Source of the DNA: an uncultured Christensenellaceae bacterium
GTDB lineage: Bacteria > Bacillota > Clostridia > Christensenellales > UBA1242
Assembly: GCA_910587225.1 (NCBI GenBank)
Contig: CAJULT010000011.1
Coordinates: forward strand, 1 to 36,556
DNA length: 36,556 bases
Reading direction: 5' to 3'
The notes under the pieces were generated by a model, which was given only the letters and a program-made list of their open reading frames with translations, searched no databases and had not been told where the DNA came from. Positions 7,569 to 15,284 of the stretch are shown piece after piece. The first letter of the stretch is position 1, and the number at the start of each line of letters is the position of its first letter. The position numbers and the translations under genes were made by a program.

Positions 7569-8963
7569 ATGAAAAAAATCATTTTAGGTACTGTTTGCAC
7601 TCTTGCAGCCATAGCTATGGTAGGCTGCTCAAACGGAAGTAGCGATGCGGCTATTAAAAACTTATCAAACCAGTTAGATAGAGTGACCAACACTGTTTCA
7701 TCTATCAGCACCACCCAGCTGCCATCTATGTTGCCTTCTACCGTTTCTAATAGATATACTGCAAACCCAAATTATCAACCATCTTACCAATACGGACAGC
7801 CTACTAATACTGGCTATACTGGCAGTACCAGCTTTGTATCATCTCAAATCAATAAATTATCTAATAGCGTAAGTGAACACGATTATCTTCGTTCCAACCT
7901 TTTATCGCAAACTGCTATGATTAAAAATCAGTTATCTAAAAAGCCTAAGCTTTCAAAAAATCAGGTAAAAGCTTTAAATGGACTTACCAATAACATTTCT
8001 AAGTTTGCGACCAACTTAAACAATACCAAAAACGATATTACCAACTCTGTAAAGATGATTAAGAAAAACAGTTCTCCTAATGTGTACAATGAAACAACCA
8101 TGGGAAGCTATTACCTTTCTCTCAACAATCACCTAGATGCAAGACTTACCTATATACGAAACCTTATGAGTAGTCTTGATCAAGTCGGCTCCGTACTTGG
8201 CGAGTGTGACGGCTGCTATGATAACGCTCCTAATGCAAACATGAAATACCAAGGCTACGACTATAATAATTACAATAACTACAATTATACTAATAATTAT
8301 TACGCGTTACCTAATAATGAGACAACCACGAAGCAGGAAACCTCTCAAAAGGAAACTAAGAAAGAGGAAAATAAAAGCAATAAAAATATTGACACCTATC
8401 AAACAAATCCTGTAAATAATAAAGTTAATGAAAATGTAAATACAAATAACTATCCTCAAAACCGTTACGGAAACCGCGGCTATAATAACGCATACAACGG
8501 CAACTACAATAACGGCTATTACAACAATGGTTATGGCACTACCTACTATAACAGCAATGGTTTAAACCGCACACCTTACAATCCAAGCCGCAACACCGAT
8601 ACCTACGGTCCCGGAATTACCAACATTGACACCTACCGCGTAGCACCTAATGCAAATGGTAACCGCTTTGGCTATTATGGCAACAATATAAATATGTCAC
8701 CAGTTAAAGAGGTTTCTTCTACAGAATTAGATAAAGTAAATGAAAAGGTAGAAAATAAGGTTGAAGAAACAGACAAGGTGAAAGAAAATAAAATAATCTC
8801 TAAGGTAGAAGAAAACAAAATTGAGAAACCGAAAGTAATTTCTCATTCCTTATCGCATAGAGATTTTCAACCACAAACTCTCCCAAAGCGAACTACAACT
8901 ACAAACATCAGAATAGACCGCATCCAAACAAATAAGAACATTGAGAAACTTATTAAGGGTTAA
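7569..8963 (+). CDS. Asn/Tyr-rich lipoprotein, possibly spore-associated
   Basis: The 464-residue protein starts at ATG 7569 after GGAGG; an upstream in-frame ATG at 7488 is rejected because the signal peptide starts here. Residues 1-21 are a lipoprotein signal peptide with MVGC at the cleavage site. A Ser/Thr/Asn-rich helical segment follows (about 25-215), then a low-complexity region dominated by Asn, Tyr and Gly (NNYNNYNYTNNYY), repeats of NIDTY/NTDTY, and a charged Lys/Glu/Val segment near the C-terminus. I do not recognise a named family. Its position between the spoVA and spoIIA operons suggests, without proving, a role in spore envelope or germination. It is divergent from spoVAC with 104 bases between start codons. 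Confidence 0.8.
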   Translation: MKKIILGTVCTLAAIAMVGCSNGSSDAAIKNLSNQLDRVTNTVSSISTTQLPSMLPSTVSNRYTANPNYQPSYQYGQPTNTGYTGSTSFVSSQINKLSNSVSEHDYLRSNLLSQTAMIKNQLSKKPKLSKNQVKALNGLTNNISKFATNLNNTKNDITNSVKMIKKNSSPNVYNETTMGSYYLSLNNHLDARLTYIRNLMSSLDQVGSVLGECDGCYDNAPNANMKYQGYDYNNYNNYNYTNNYYALPNNETTTKQETSQKETKKEENKSNKNIDTYQTNPVNNKVNENVNTNNYPQNRYGNRGYNNAYNGNYNNGYYNNGYGTTYYNSNGLNRTPYNPSRNTDTYGPGITNIDTYRVAPNANGNRFGYYGNNINMSPVKEVSSTELDKVNEKVENKVEETDKVKENKIISKVEENKIEKPKVISHSLSHRDFQPQTLPKRTTTTNIRIDRIQTNKNIEKLIKG

Positions 8964-8970
8964 TCTATCC

Positions 8971-8997
8971 GAAGTGGCAAACGCCACTTTTTTTTAT
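8971..8997 (+). terminator. Terminator of the lipoprotein gene
   Basis: AAGTGGC and GCCACTT form a 7-bp stem with a 4-base loop, followed by eight T residues, starting 8 bases after the stop codon. Confidence 0.9.
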
Positions 8998-9005
8998 TTT
9001 GCCCA

Positions 9006-9034
9006 TTGACTGTTTGATATTTTTATGTTATACT
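9006..9034 (+). promoter_or_regulatory. Sigma-A promoter of the WG-repeat-like gene
   Basis: TTGACT (9006-9011), a 17-base spacer and TATACT (9029-9034) match the housekeeping consensus, 22 bases before ATG 9057. The gene is therefore probably expressed in vegetative cells, unlike its sporulation neighbours. Confidence 0.75.
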
Positions 9035-9056
9035 TACCCCGTAAGGAGAATATAAA

Positions 9057-9860
9057 ATGAAAAGTAAAAATAGAGATCATAGATTTTTAGAAGAAGAACT
9101 CATCGTTAATCAAAATGGATGGGCAAGAGTTACTAGAAAAAGTGAATTGCAAACATATTTTAATATATACACAGGAGAAACACTTCCTATTGATTTTAAT
9201 TATGCTTCTATCATAAATGAAGCGAGCAAAGGCTGGGTAACAGTTGAAACAACTGATAGAAAAGTTACCTTCTACAACATTGACACTAACAAATTTGCTG
9301 AGCAAACTTTCTCTTTGGCAAGCGACCTAGGTGAAGAGCTTTGGGCTGCGGTTGAACTGTCTACCGACAACTGGACTTTCTACAACCCTGAAGAAAATAA
9401 ATTCGCAGAAAGAACTTTTGAGCTTGCTCACAGCGAAAACGATGGCTGGGCAAAAGTTAAATTACAAGATGGTAGTGGTTGGACGCTATATAACCCAAGT
9501 TCAGATTTCCTGCTCCCAACCAGAATACCGTTTACGCCTGATCGCTGCGAATGGAGTTTCCTATGCCATATAGATCCAGAAAATTATCAGTACCTGCCAA
9601 CAAGTATGTTTGCAAAACATAAGGCAAGGGAACTTGAAAAAATTGATAAACTTATTAGACATCAGCTGACAAGAATCAAACCAACCATAGAAAACGGGGA
9701 AGACTGGGATAACTACCTCGCATACCTTAACAAAATTGATGCCTTAATGGATGAAAAGAGAGCTACTGAGTATGCTAAACTCGCAAACAAAAATAAAGCT
9801 TCTCAACTGCTTGAAAATCCTGTAGCGGTTGAAACAACCCCTGATGACGAAGATATATAA
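9057..9860 (+). CDS. WG-repeat-like beta-propeller protein
   Basis: The 267-residue soluble protein has no signal peptide. Residues 1 to about 155 hold roughly four degenerate units of 30-40 residues with the pattern G-W-x-x-V ... T-x-Y-N ... KF (NGWARV, KGWVTVET, LWAAVELSTDNWTFYN, DGWAKV with GWTLYNPSS), resembling WG beta repeats. The rest is charged and helical (KHKARELEKIDKLIRHQL) with an acidic tail. Function is unknown; such repeats often act in binding. AAGGAG lies 8 bases before the ATG. The gene has its own sigma-A promoter and a terminator shared with sigF. Confidence 0.75.
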   Translation: MKSKNRDHRFLEEELIVNQNGWARVTRKSELQTYFNIYTGETLPIDFNYASIINEASKGWVTVETTDRKVTFYNIDTNKFAEQTFSLASDLGEELWAAVELSTDNWTFYNPEENKFAERTFELAHSENDGWAKVKLQDGSGWTLYNPSSDFLLPTRIPFTPDRCEWSFLCHIDPENYQYLPTSMFAKHKARELEKIDKLIRHQLTRIKPTIENGEDWDNYLAYLNKIDALMDEKRATEYAKLANKNKASQLLENPVAVETTPDDEDI

Positions 9861-9861
9861 A

Positions 9862-9898
9862 AAGAAAACTTAATCCAATCGGATTAAGTTTTTTTAAA
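9862..9898. terminator. Bidirectional terminator between the WG-repeat gene and sigF
   Basis: AACTTAATCC and GGATTAAGTT form a perfect 10-bp stem with a 4-base loop (9867-9890). A T run follows on the plus strand and an A-rich stretch precedes it, so it can end transcription from both convergent genes. Confidence 0.88.
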
Positions 9899-10616
9899 CA
9901 AGTTTACTTCTTAAAGATTCGAGTATCTTATTTTCAAGTCTTGATACTTGAACCTGCGAAATATGCAACCTTTCGGCTATCTCACTTTGCGTCTTATCAA
10001 AATAATAACGCAGCATTATTATCTTTCTGTCCCGCTCGTCAAGACTTCTAATAATGTCTTTAAGTGCCAATTTTTCAAGCAGGTCGCTCTTGTCGGCTTG
10101 CTGCTCTTCCACCCTATCTATCACGCTCAAATTAGCGCTGTCCTCTTCTAGCGGTGCATATAGCGAAATAGGCATGCGGGACGAGTCCATTGCCATAACT
10201 ATTTCTTGACTATCTACTTGAAAATGTGAGGCAAGCTCTTCAATGGTAGGTTTACGTTGCTCCCGCCCCATAAACTCATCCACATATTTGTTAATCTGCA
10301 AGTTTAAGGACTTTAACGCTCTGGACACCTTTATCGCCCCGTCATCTCTCATAAACCTTTTTATTTCACCGATAACCATCGGCACAGCATAAGTTGAAAA
10401 TTTAACCTCAAGACTAGGGTTAAAATTTTTTATCGCTTTTAAAAATCCGATACAACCAATTTGATATAAATCATCATACTCTACCCCCTTGTCACGAAAG
10501 CGTTTAATAACGCTTTTTATAAGCGGCGAGTTCTCCTCTATCAAAATGGTCTTTGCCTCCGCATCCCCTTTCTGAGCTAGCGATACAAGCTCTAAAGTTT
10601 TTGCGGCATCAAGCAT
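9894..10616 (-). CDS. sigF: Forespore sigma factor F
   Basis: A 240-residue sporulation sigma factor that switches on the first forespore genes. Region 2 is seen in DDLYQIGCIGFLKAIKNF and FSTYAVPMVIGEIKRFMRDD, region 3 in RKPTIEELASHF, and region 4 in DERDRKIIMLRYYFDKTQ and SQVQVSRLE. The combination IGEIKRFMRDDG and SQVQVSR is characteristic of SigF/SigG. SigF is preferred because it is the third gene of spoIIAA-spoIIAB-sigF. ATG 10616 has AGG at suitable spacing and overlaps the spoIIAB stop by 8 bases; a GTG at 10622 is possible. The protein is held inactive by SpoIIAB. Confidence 0.95.
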   Translation of the reverse strand: MLDAAKTLELVSLAQKGDAEAKTILIEENSPLIKSVIKRFRDKGVEYDDLYQIGCIGFLKAIKNFNPSLEVKFSTYAVPMVIGEIKRFMRDDGAIKVSRALKSLNLQINKYVDEFMGREQRKPTIEELASHFQVDSQEIVMAMDSSRMPISLYAPLEEDSANLSVIDRVEEQQADKSDLLEKLALKDIIRSLDERDRKIIMLRYYFDKTQSEIAERLHISQVQVSRLENKILESLRSKLV

Positions 10617-11058
10617 TTGCACCTACCATGGCAAGATTTGGGAGTATTCGTTTAACCATTGTCACTTTAAGCCCTCTGCCTTCATTCTTTTCAACTTTGA
10701 CGCTATCCATAAAACTTTCCATAACGGCAAAACCCATGCCGCTACGCTCTTCACTTGGTTTAGTGGTGAAAAATGGCTCTCTCGCCTTTTCTATATCACG
10801 TATACCAATGCCCTCGTCGCTCACCTCAATTTTCACTTGGTCGCCTACAAGCTCGCAGCGGAGTTTAATAGTCCCTTCATGCTTTGGATAAGCATGAACA
10901 ACGCAGTTTGTCACCGCCTCGCTGACAGCTGTTTTTATATCGGTAAGTTCATCTACTGACGGATTGAGTGCAAGGCAAAAAGAGGCAACGCACACTCTTG
11001 CAAAGCCCTCATTAATTGATTTAGCAGCAAACGCCACTTCCATAAAATTATTTTTCAT
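10609..11058 (-). CDS. spoIIAB: Anti-sigma-F factor and serine kinase SpoIIAB
   Basis: The 149-residue GHKL-type kinase binds and inhibits sigma-F and phosphorylates SpoIIAA. The N box is visible as AVSEAVTNCVVHAYP, with the catalytic Glu at 47 and Mg-binding Asn at 51. The G1 box is DEGIGI, the ATP-lid region EPFFTTKP, and the G2 box SGMGFAVM. Length equals Bacillus SpoIIAB. ATG 11058 abuts the spoIIAA stop, whose last codons supply the GGAGGG ribosome binding site, so translation of AA and AB is coupled. Confidence 0.97.
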   Translation of the reverse strand: MKNNFMEVAFAAKSINEGFARVCVASFCLALNPSVDELTDIKTAVSEAVTNCVVHAYPKHEGTIKLRCELVGDQVKIEVSDEGIGIRDIEKAREPFFTTKPSEERSGMGFAVMESFMDSVKVEKNEGRGLKVTMVKRILPNLAMVGANA

Positions 11059-11370
11059 TTACCCTCCAATTCTAGGCATGATTTCATATAGCCCAGTCAT
11101 TTTAAAAATCTTTTCCGCGTGCGAAGACGGATTTGTAATAAAAATAGGAATGCTCTTAGCTTTAAGTCGCTTGTACCTGCCAATAAAAACGCCAATGCCA
11201 GTACTGTCCATAAAATCAAGTTCGGACAAATCCATAATCACCTGATTAAAACCTTTTTCATCAAAAGCCGCATCTAGCGAGATTCGTGCATGCGTGGATG
11301 AATGCTCGTCCAGCTCGCCACATAGCATTACATAAAGCGTACCGTTTACAACCTTGCTTTTGATATGCAT
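11059..11370 (-). CDS. spoIIAA: Anti-anti-sigma factor SpoIIAA
   Basis: A 103-residue STAS-domain protein. Unphosphorylated SpoIIAA binds SpoIIAB and releases sigma-F; phosphorylation on the conserved serine inactivates it, and SpoIIE reverses this. The target is S56 within FMDSTGIGVFIGRYK. GELDEHSS near the N-terminus matches the STAS fold. AGGAGG lies directly upstream of ATG 11370. It is the first gene of the spoIIA operon. In Bacillus the operon has a sigma-H promoter; I searched the 140 bases upstream and did not find a clear AGGAWWT/GAAT pair. Confidence 0.96.
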   Translation of the reverse strand: MHIKSKVVNGTLYVMLCGELDEHSSTHARISLDAAFDEKGFNQVIMDLSELDFMDSTGIGVFIGRYKRLKAKSIPIFITNPSSHAEKIFKMTGLYEIMPRIGG

Positions 11371-11423
11371 AACCTTCCTCCTGCTGCTTTAACTTTACCA
11401 CAGCCAAAAATGCAAAAAATAAC

Positions 11424-11452
11424 CTCTTTCCGCGAAATAGCGAAAAGAGGTA
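11424..11452 (-). terminator. Hairpin with T-rich tail in the spoIIA leader
   Basis: On the minus strand, CCTCTTTTCGC pairs with GCGGAAAGAGG (one mismatch), followed by TTATTTTTT. It lies between the deoxyribosyltransferase-like gene and spoIIAA. A stronger terminator already sits 40 bases upstream, so this may be a backup terminator or part of the spoIIA leader. Confidence 0.45.
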
Positions 11453-11478
11453 AGAATTATGAAAGAAAGCCAAAATTA

Positions 11479-11513
11479 CAAATAAAAAAGCCACCGCTTT
11501 ATGCGGTAGCCTA
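11479..11513 (-). terminator. Terminator of the deoxyribosyltransferase-like gene
   Basis: On the minus strand, GGCTACCGC pairs with GCGGTGGC across TTTA-type loop bases, followed by TTTTTTATTT. The stem begins at the stop codon of the gene that ends at 11511. Confidence 0.85.
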
Positions 11514-11819
11514 TTCCATATAATTCACTTTTTTATTATGCTTCAAAGCATACTCAATTTCCGATTTGGTACTTTCTCCTATATAGCCACCTTTATTAAT
11601 AACAAAAATTTCGTCCGCCATGTCTATCTTTCTTTTATGCATATCATCTAGCATTTGTTTTTTGTCGGCAGTCCAAACTTCATTATCACCACTAAGCCCA
11701 AAAAGTCCAACTGAAATTACTATATTACCTTCCAAACTGAGCCGCTTTTGTTCTCGCAAAAATTCATCTTTAAATTTTGTGCTTCCGCATAGAGTTATAA
11801 CTTTATATTTCCCAACCAT
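11511..11819 (-). CDS. Small nucleoside 2-deoxyribosyltransferase-like protein
   Basis: The 102-residue protein begins with YKVITLCGSTKFKDEF, a Rossmann-like first strand and loop as in nucleoside 2-deoxyribosyltransferase-like families. It later has MHKRKIDMADEIFVINKGGYIGEST and SEIEYALKHNKKV, matching the conserved DxxDxV..GG..G.ST..E...A pattern that binds nucleotides. At about 100 residues it is shorter than catalytic deoxyribosyltransferases, so activity is uncertain; a DUF4406-like annotation is an alternative. The upstream bases show no strong ribosome binding site. It is preceded by the YwgA-like gene (28 bases) and ends at a strong terminator. Confidence 0.7.
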   Translation of the reverse strand: MVGKYKVITLCGSTKFKDEFLREQKRLSLEGNIVISVGLFGLSGDNEVWTADKKQMLDDMHKRKIDMADEIFVINKGGYIGESTKSEIEYALKHNKKVNYME

Positions 11820-11847
11820 ATTTTACCTCGCGCGTTTTTGCGTCCCC

Positions 11848-12342
11848 CTACTCAGCTTGTTGACCTAATTTTGCTTCCTGCTCTTCCTTAGATAATCTAA
11901 TCCACTTCTCAACATCGTCAGCATATTTAAGTGCCGTCTGACACATTTCCTTAGAGCCAAACTTATGAACTTTGTAAAGCAATGCAACAACCTTTTTATC
12001 CGATCCTTCTCTTGATGTATATTTAAGATAGTGCGCTGACGCAATGCAAGGATAAATCTTTTCTCCCTTGCCAGCAAATGTTTTGAGGTATTTTGTATAA
12101 CGCTCTCCCACTTCGGTAATTTGACCTTCTGCCTGTTTAGGCATATGAAATATGTCCCTTTTCAATGAAAGCGATTGTGGACCAGCTTGCGTCATAAAGA
12201 AACCATAATCATCATCAATACCTATCCCCATACTTCCAATAAGATAGACAGCAGCCTGTAAATCATCCATACAAGTTTGTTGCCTTGCATCAAAATTTTC
12301 TCCAAAAAGATTTTTAGCGAACAAAGTCAAGTCTTTGAGCAT
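11848..12342 (-). CDS. Uncharacterised protein with YwgA/Panacea-like sequence pattern
   Basis: A 164-residue soluble protein. Residues 25-70 (DDLQAAVYLIGSMGIGIDDD, then YGFFMTQAGPQSLSLKRDIF) follow the pattern of YwgA and Panacea (DUF4065)-like proteins, LQK-x-x-Y...G..L...F....GP.S..L..D. The remainder has mixed alpha/beta character with an acidic C-terminal helix (LSKEEQEAKLG). Family assignment is by pattern only. GGAGG lies just upstream of ATG 12342. It is immediately downstream of the tRNA cluster and upstream of the deoxyribosyltransferase-like gene. Panacea domains occur in antitoxins, but I see no toxin partner here. Confidence 0.6.
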   Translation of the reverse strand: MLKDLTLFAKNLFGENFDARQQTCMDDLQAAVYLIGSMGIGIDDDYGFFMTQAGPQSLSLKRDIFHMPKQAEGQITEVGERYTKYLKTFAGKGEKIYPCIASAHYLKYTSREGSDKKVVALLYKVHKFGSKEMCQTALKYADDVEKWIRLSKEEQEAKLGQQAE

Positions 12343-12392
12343 AATAACCTCCTAGAAATAAAAATTTCAAAATGAATCCATTTTGGAACTTC

Positions 12393-12477
12393 TGGTGGGC
12401 AGGGATGGATTCGAACCATCGAAGGTAGTACCGACGGATTTACAGTCCGTTGCATTTGGCCGCTCTGCAACCTACCC
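12393..12477 (-). tRNA. tRNA-Tyr(GTA)
   Basis: An 85-base tRNA with encoded CCA. The acceptor stem GGGTAGG pairs with CCTGCCC, the anticodon loop CTGTAAA reads GTA, and a long variable arm is present, as expected for bacterial tRNA-Tyr. The T arm is GGTTCGAATCC. Confidence 0.97.
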
Positions 12478-12487
12478 ATAAATAAAA

Positions 12488-12562
12488 TGGAGCTGGTGAA
12501 AGGAATCGAACCTTCAACCTGCTGATTACAAGTCAGCTGCTCTACCATTGAGCCACACCAGC
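12488..12562 (-). tRNA. tRNA-Thr(TGT)
   Basis: A 75-base tRNA with encoded CCA. The acceptor GCTGGTG pairs with CACCAGC; the anticodon stem GCTGA/TCAGC encloses CTTGTAA, giving anticodon TGT. It is 10 bases upstream of tRNA-Tyr in the same transcript direction. Confidence 0.97.
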
Positions 12563-12739
12563 AAATTTGGTATTTCTACCAAAAAAATTTTGACCACAGA
12601 GGTCAGCTTTAAATCTAAGACGGAGATATGATTATATCTTAGATTTTTAGCACACAAAGTTTATAAAAAGGAGGGTTAACTTGTGTGCTTGGTGCACTAA
12701 TAGAAAATCTTTGTGTCGATATTCCCCTTAGTTTACCTA
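12563..12739. other. Structured spacer inside the tRNA cluster
   Basis: The 177-base space between tRNA-Phe and tRNA-Thr is much longer than the other spacers. It contains a perfect 10-bp stem (AAATCTAAGA 12611-12620 with TCTTAGATTT 12637-12646), a perfect 8-bp stem (GCACACAA 12650-12657 with TTGTGTGC 12681-12688) and smaller hairpins (TTGGTA/TACCAA; TGACC/GGTCA). No conserved protein is seen. Confidence 0.5.
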
Positions 12740-12815
12740 TGGTGCCCTAAGGTGGAATCGAACCACCGACACAAGGATTTTCAGTCCTTTGCTCTACCGA
12801 CTGAGCTATCAGGGC
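12740..12815 (-). tRNA. tRNA-Phe(GAA)
   Basis: A 76-base tRNA with encoded CCA. The anticodon stem AAGGA/TCCTT encloses CTGAAAA, anticodon GAA. The acceptor GCCCTGA pairs with TTAGGGC including one G-U pair. Confidence 0.97.
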
Positions 12816-12870
12816 ATAATGCAAAACTTTCATTTTGCATATGAGGGATGTTTTTCCTTATATAAGGAAA

Positions 12871-12947
12871 TGGCGACTCGAATGGGGCTCGAACCCACGA
12901 CCTCCAGCGTGACAGGCTGGCGTTCTAACCAACTGAACTACCGAGCC
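12871..12947 (-). tRNA. tRNA-Asp(GTC)
   Basis: A 77-base tRNA with encoded CCA. The anticodon stem CCAGC/GCTGG encloses CTGTCAC, anticodon GTC, with discriminator G73 as expected for tRNA-Asp. Confidence 0.97.
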
Positions 12948-13002
12948 ACAAATGTGGCGGATGCTTGTCCCTGCATCCTAATTTTGTTATCGTTGCAATT
13001 TT

Positions 13003-13079
13003 TGGTGGGCCTTCACGGACTCGAACCGCGGACCGACCGGTTATGAGCCGGTTGCTCTAACCAACTGAGCTAAAGGCCC
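13003..13079 (-). tRNA. tRNA-Met(CAT), probably elongator
   Basis: A 77-base tRNA with encoded CCA. The anticodon stem ACCGG/CCGGT encloses CTCATAA, anticodon CAT. The paired first acceptor position (G1-C72) argues against the initiator. A tRNA-Ile with modified CAT is a less likely alternative. Confidence 0.92.
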
Positions 13080-13096
13080 ATTTGCATCAATAACTG

Positions 13097-13172
13097 TGGT
13101 CGGGGTGGAGAGCCTCGAACTCCCGACCTCATGGTCCCAAACCACGCGCGCTACCAACTGCGCTACACCCCG
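13097..13172 (-). tRNA. tRNA-Pro(TGG)
   Basis: A 76-base tRNA with encoded CCA. The acceptor CGGGGTG pairs perfectly with CACCCCG; the anticodon loop TTTGGGA gives TGG. It is the first gene of the minus-strand tRNA cluster. Confidence 0.97.
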
Positions 13173-13308
13173 TCAAGCCAAGCTTGCCTTAGTAGTTTAT
13201 AATAAAATAAACATTATGTCAAGAAAAATTACAAAATTTTTAGAAAAATTTATAATTTTTTATATGCATTATCATTATATAATTTTACTTAGTTAAAAGT
13301 GACTTAAT

Positions 13309-13338
13309 CAAAAAAAGACCTATAAAGGTCTTTTTTAA
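13309..13338 (-). terminator. Terminator of the DUF2207 gene
   Basis: AAAAGACC pairs with GGTCTTTT across a 5-base loop, with A and T runs on both sides. It lies 3 bases after the stop of the minus-strand gene ending at 13341. The remaining bases 13173-13308 hold no recognisable gene. Confidence 0.85.
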
Positions 13339-13340
13339 TT

Positions 13341-15278
13341 TTATCTGCCGCCGCAGCCGCCTCCGCCGCCTCCGCCGCCGGAAGAGCCACCGCCTCCGCC
13401 GCCAAAACCACCGCCGCCAGAGCCTCCGCCGCTACGCCCTATCGAAGCACCAGCATGCCCGAAGGAATGGGATATGCAGCTTCCAATAACAACCGCAGAA
13501 TAACCATTGAAATATTCTGGGTTTTCCATACGGAGTGCTTTAAACTTCTTTTCCATTTTATTAGTTATTCCAAACACATAGCAGTATGGCAAAATATCAT
13601 AATAGTAATTTGGATTTTCTTCAACTAGCATTTCAAGTTGTTTCAGTTCAGCTCTAACAAGGAAATTTTTAAAGCCAATGAGCTGTCCCCTCACCGCTAT
13701 TTCCTCTTTTGTAAACCCTTTGACAAAGATAGCTAGAATATGAACAAGATAGAATATAATCAAAACATATATCCATAAATGCATGAAATCATATGAATAA
13801 TCAAACGAGCCAATAAGAAAAGCCATCGGCACGCTAAATCCACCACACCAAATTAACCTAAACCAAATAGGGATCTGTCTAGTCTCGGTAAATACAAGAA
13901 TAGCTATAAGCGGGAATAAAAACATGAATAAACTGCCAAAAGTTAAATCCAATGCAACAATTCCCCAAAGTAGCAAAAGAAGTAAAGGAAGGCAAGCCAG
14001 AGCATGCAAAGCAAACTTAGCGGTTCGAATCTTCTTTTTCTTTTCATCTGGCTTCATATAGATTAAGGATACCGCACTATTTAACTTGCTTGCATGAGAT
14101 AAATCACTTCGGCAAATGCGAGTATCAAACACATCGCCCTTACTAAACATTGTTTCAAAAAGGTGTTTCTCGTCACCACTGGTTGCAGTTAAAGGTTCTT
14201 CCAATTCAAACTCTTTAAGTTTTGTAACGACTATGCGTGTTTTACTTTTTATATCAATATTGACAAATCCCTTGCTCGCCCATGAGATTATCAAAGCTGC
14301 AAAATCTTTACTTTTAATATCCCCTCGCCACGCATAAGCAACCGAAATAGGTGAATAGCCCTTTGGCGGGGCAAACTCAGGTGTAACCACTCCATGCTTT
14401 CTTATGCGATTGAAAGTTAAAATAAGCGCAGCGGCAATAACCGTAAGTACGCAAGCAGCGATAACTACATAATATAACGGATGAGGAGTATAAGAGGTCT
14501 TAAAAAAACCTTGCGGCAGAATAAGCTGAATAGTAAGGCCTTGGGCTCTTCCTAAATATCCAGTAGAACAGGAGATGGTCTTTTCCGCTGAATTATAAGA
14601 GAAGTTAACATCCTCATAGCTTACCTCTCTCATAAAATTTGTACGAAAAGTTAGCATACTTTCAATGTTTTCATCTACAAAACTGGATGGAAGTTTTATA
14701 TCCGCTGAGAAAGCACTCACTTCACTCCTAAACCCATAGTCCATTATATCAAAGGTGAAATCGTCAAACTGGGAAATAAAGTCTTCGCCCATATCATAGT
14801 CGTATCGAATTTCGTAAACATGCTGTCCAACTTTGTAATCGTAATCTCTTCCAGTATTTATGTAGTAATAATCAGTGTCAGTTTCTACGAAAGCATATTC
14901 TTCCTCGCCATCCATATATACTGTATAAGCTTTTAAACCCGATATGGTTTTTGAAACATATTCTTTGCCATCAACGATTCTAGTAATCTTGTTAGCTCGA
15001 GAGACGTTTCGCGAAAGACCCACATTAATTTTGGGTTCTTTAAAAGTTACAGTGATAGTTTCAGTGATATGACAAACCTTGTTTTCGTCAATCTCTATTG
15101 ATTTATGTATATTGTCATAACGAACATTTGTATCCTTATCTGAGTCTGCCGCTGTCGGCTCTGAGGCTACCGAAATGGCATTCGACAAAACCCCATTGCC
15201 TGAAAAGACTGGAATAATGAAAAGCGCCATAGCGCAAAACAAAATTAAAGATAAAAATACTTTCTTATACTTTTTCAT
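13341..15278 (-). CDS. DUF2207-family membrane protein with Gly-rich tail
   Basis: A 645-residue protein. It has a signal peptide (MKKYKKVFLSLILFCAMALF), then a large extracytoplasmic beta-rich domain (about residues 35-270) with GQHVYEIRYDYDMGEDFI typical of DUF2207. A membrane segment follows (YYVVIAACVLTVIAAALIL), then a cytoplasmic segment (PPKGYSPISVAYAWRGDI) and further membrane helices between about 410 and 530. The last 40 residues are almost pure Gly/Ser, a usual ending of this family. Function is unknown. ATG 15278 is the start; reading further upstream enters tRNA-Pro(CGG) sequence on the opposite strand and is artefactual. No ribosome binding site precedes the ATG (see leaderless promoter). 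Confidence 0.85.
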   Translation of the reverse strand: MKKYKKVFLSLILFCAMALFIIPVFSGNGVLSNAISVASEPTAADSDKDTNVRYDNIHKSIEIDENKVCHITETITVTFKEPKINVGLSRNVSRANKITRIVDGKEYVSKTISGLKAYTVYMDGEEEYAFVETDTDYYYINTGRDYDYKVGQHVYEIRYDYDMGEDFISQFDDFTFDIMDYGFRSEVSAFSADIKLPSSFVDENIESMLTFRTNFMREVSYEDVNFSYNSAEKTISCSTGYLGRAQGLTIQLILPQGFFKTSYTPHPLYYVVIAACVLTVIAAALILTFNRIRKHGVVTPEFAPPKGYSPISVAYAWRGDIKSKDFAALIISWASKGFVNIDIKSKTRIVVTKLKEFELEEPLTATSGDEKHLFETMFSKGDVFDTRICRSDLSHASKLNSAVSLIYMKPDEKKKKIRTAKFALHALACLPLLLLLLWGIVALDLTFGSLFMFLFPLIAILVFTETRQIPIWFRLIWCGGFSVPMAFLIGSFDYSYDFMHLWIYVLIIFYLVHILAIFVKGFTKEEIAVRGQLIGFKNFLVRAELKQLEMLVEENPNYYYDILPYCYVFGITNKMEKKFKALRMENPEYFNGYSAVVIGSCISHSFGHAGASIGRSGGGSGGGGFGGGGGGSSGGGGGGGGCGGR

Positions 15279-15284
15279 ATTAAA

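Noticed and set aside
8230..8700. Tandem repeat or mobile element in the lipoprotein gene
   Set aside because: The Asn/Tyr codons give low-complexity DNA, but units are irregular and the frame stays open; this is protein composition, not a DNA repeat array.
11371..11510. Sigma-H promoter of spoIIA
   Set aside because: No AGGAWWT/GAAT pair with proper spacing was found; only two hairpins and a ribosome binding site are evident.
12327..12548. Open frames across tRNA genes (also 12789-13046, 13096-13296 and the first 56 codons upstream of 15278)
   Set aside because: These translate tRNA sequence into the familiar artefact peptides (for example GSIPFTS, GLEPRTDRL, FELTTSWSRTKRA). They overlap confident tRNAs and have no independent support.
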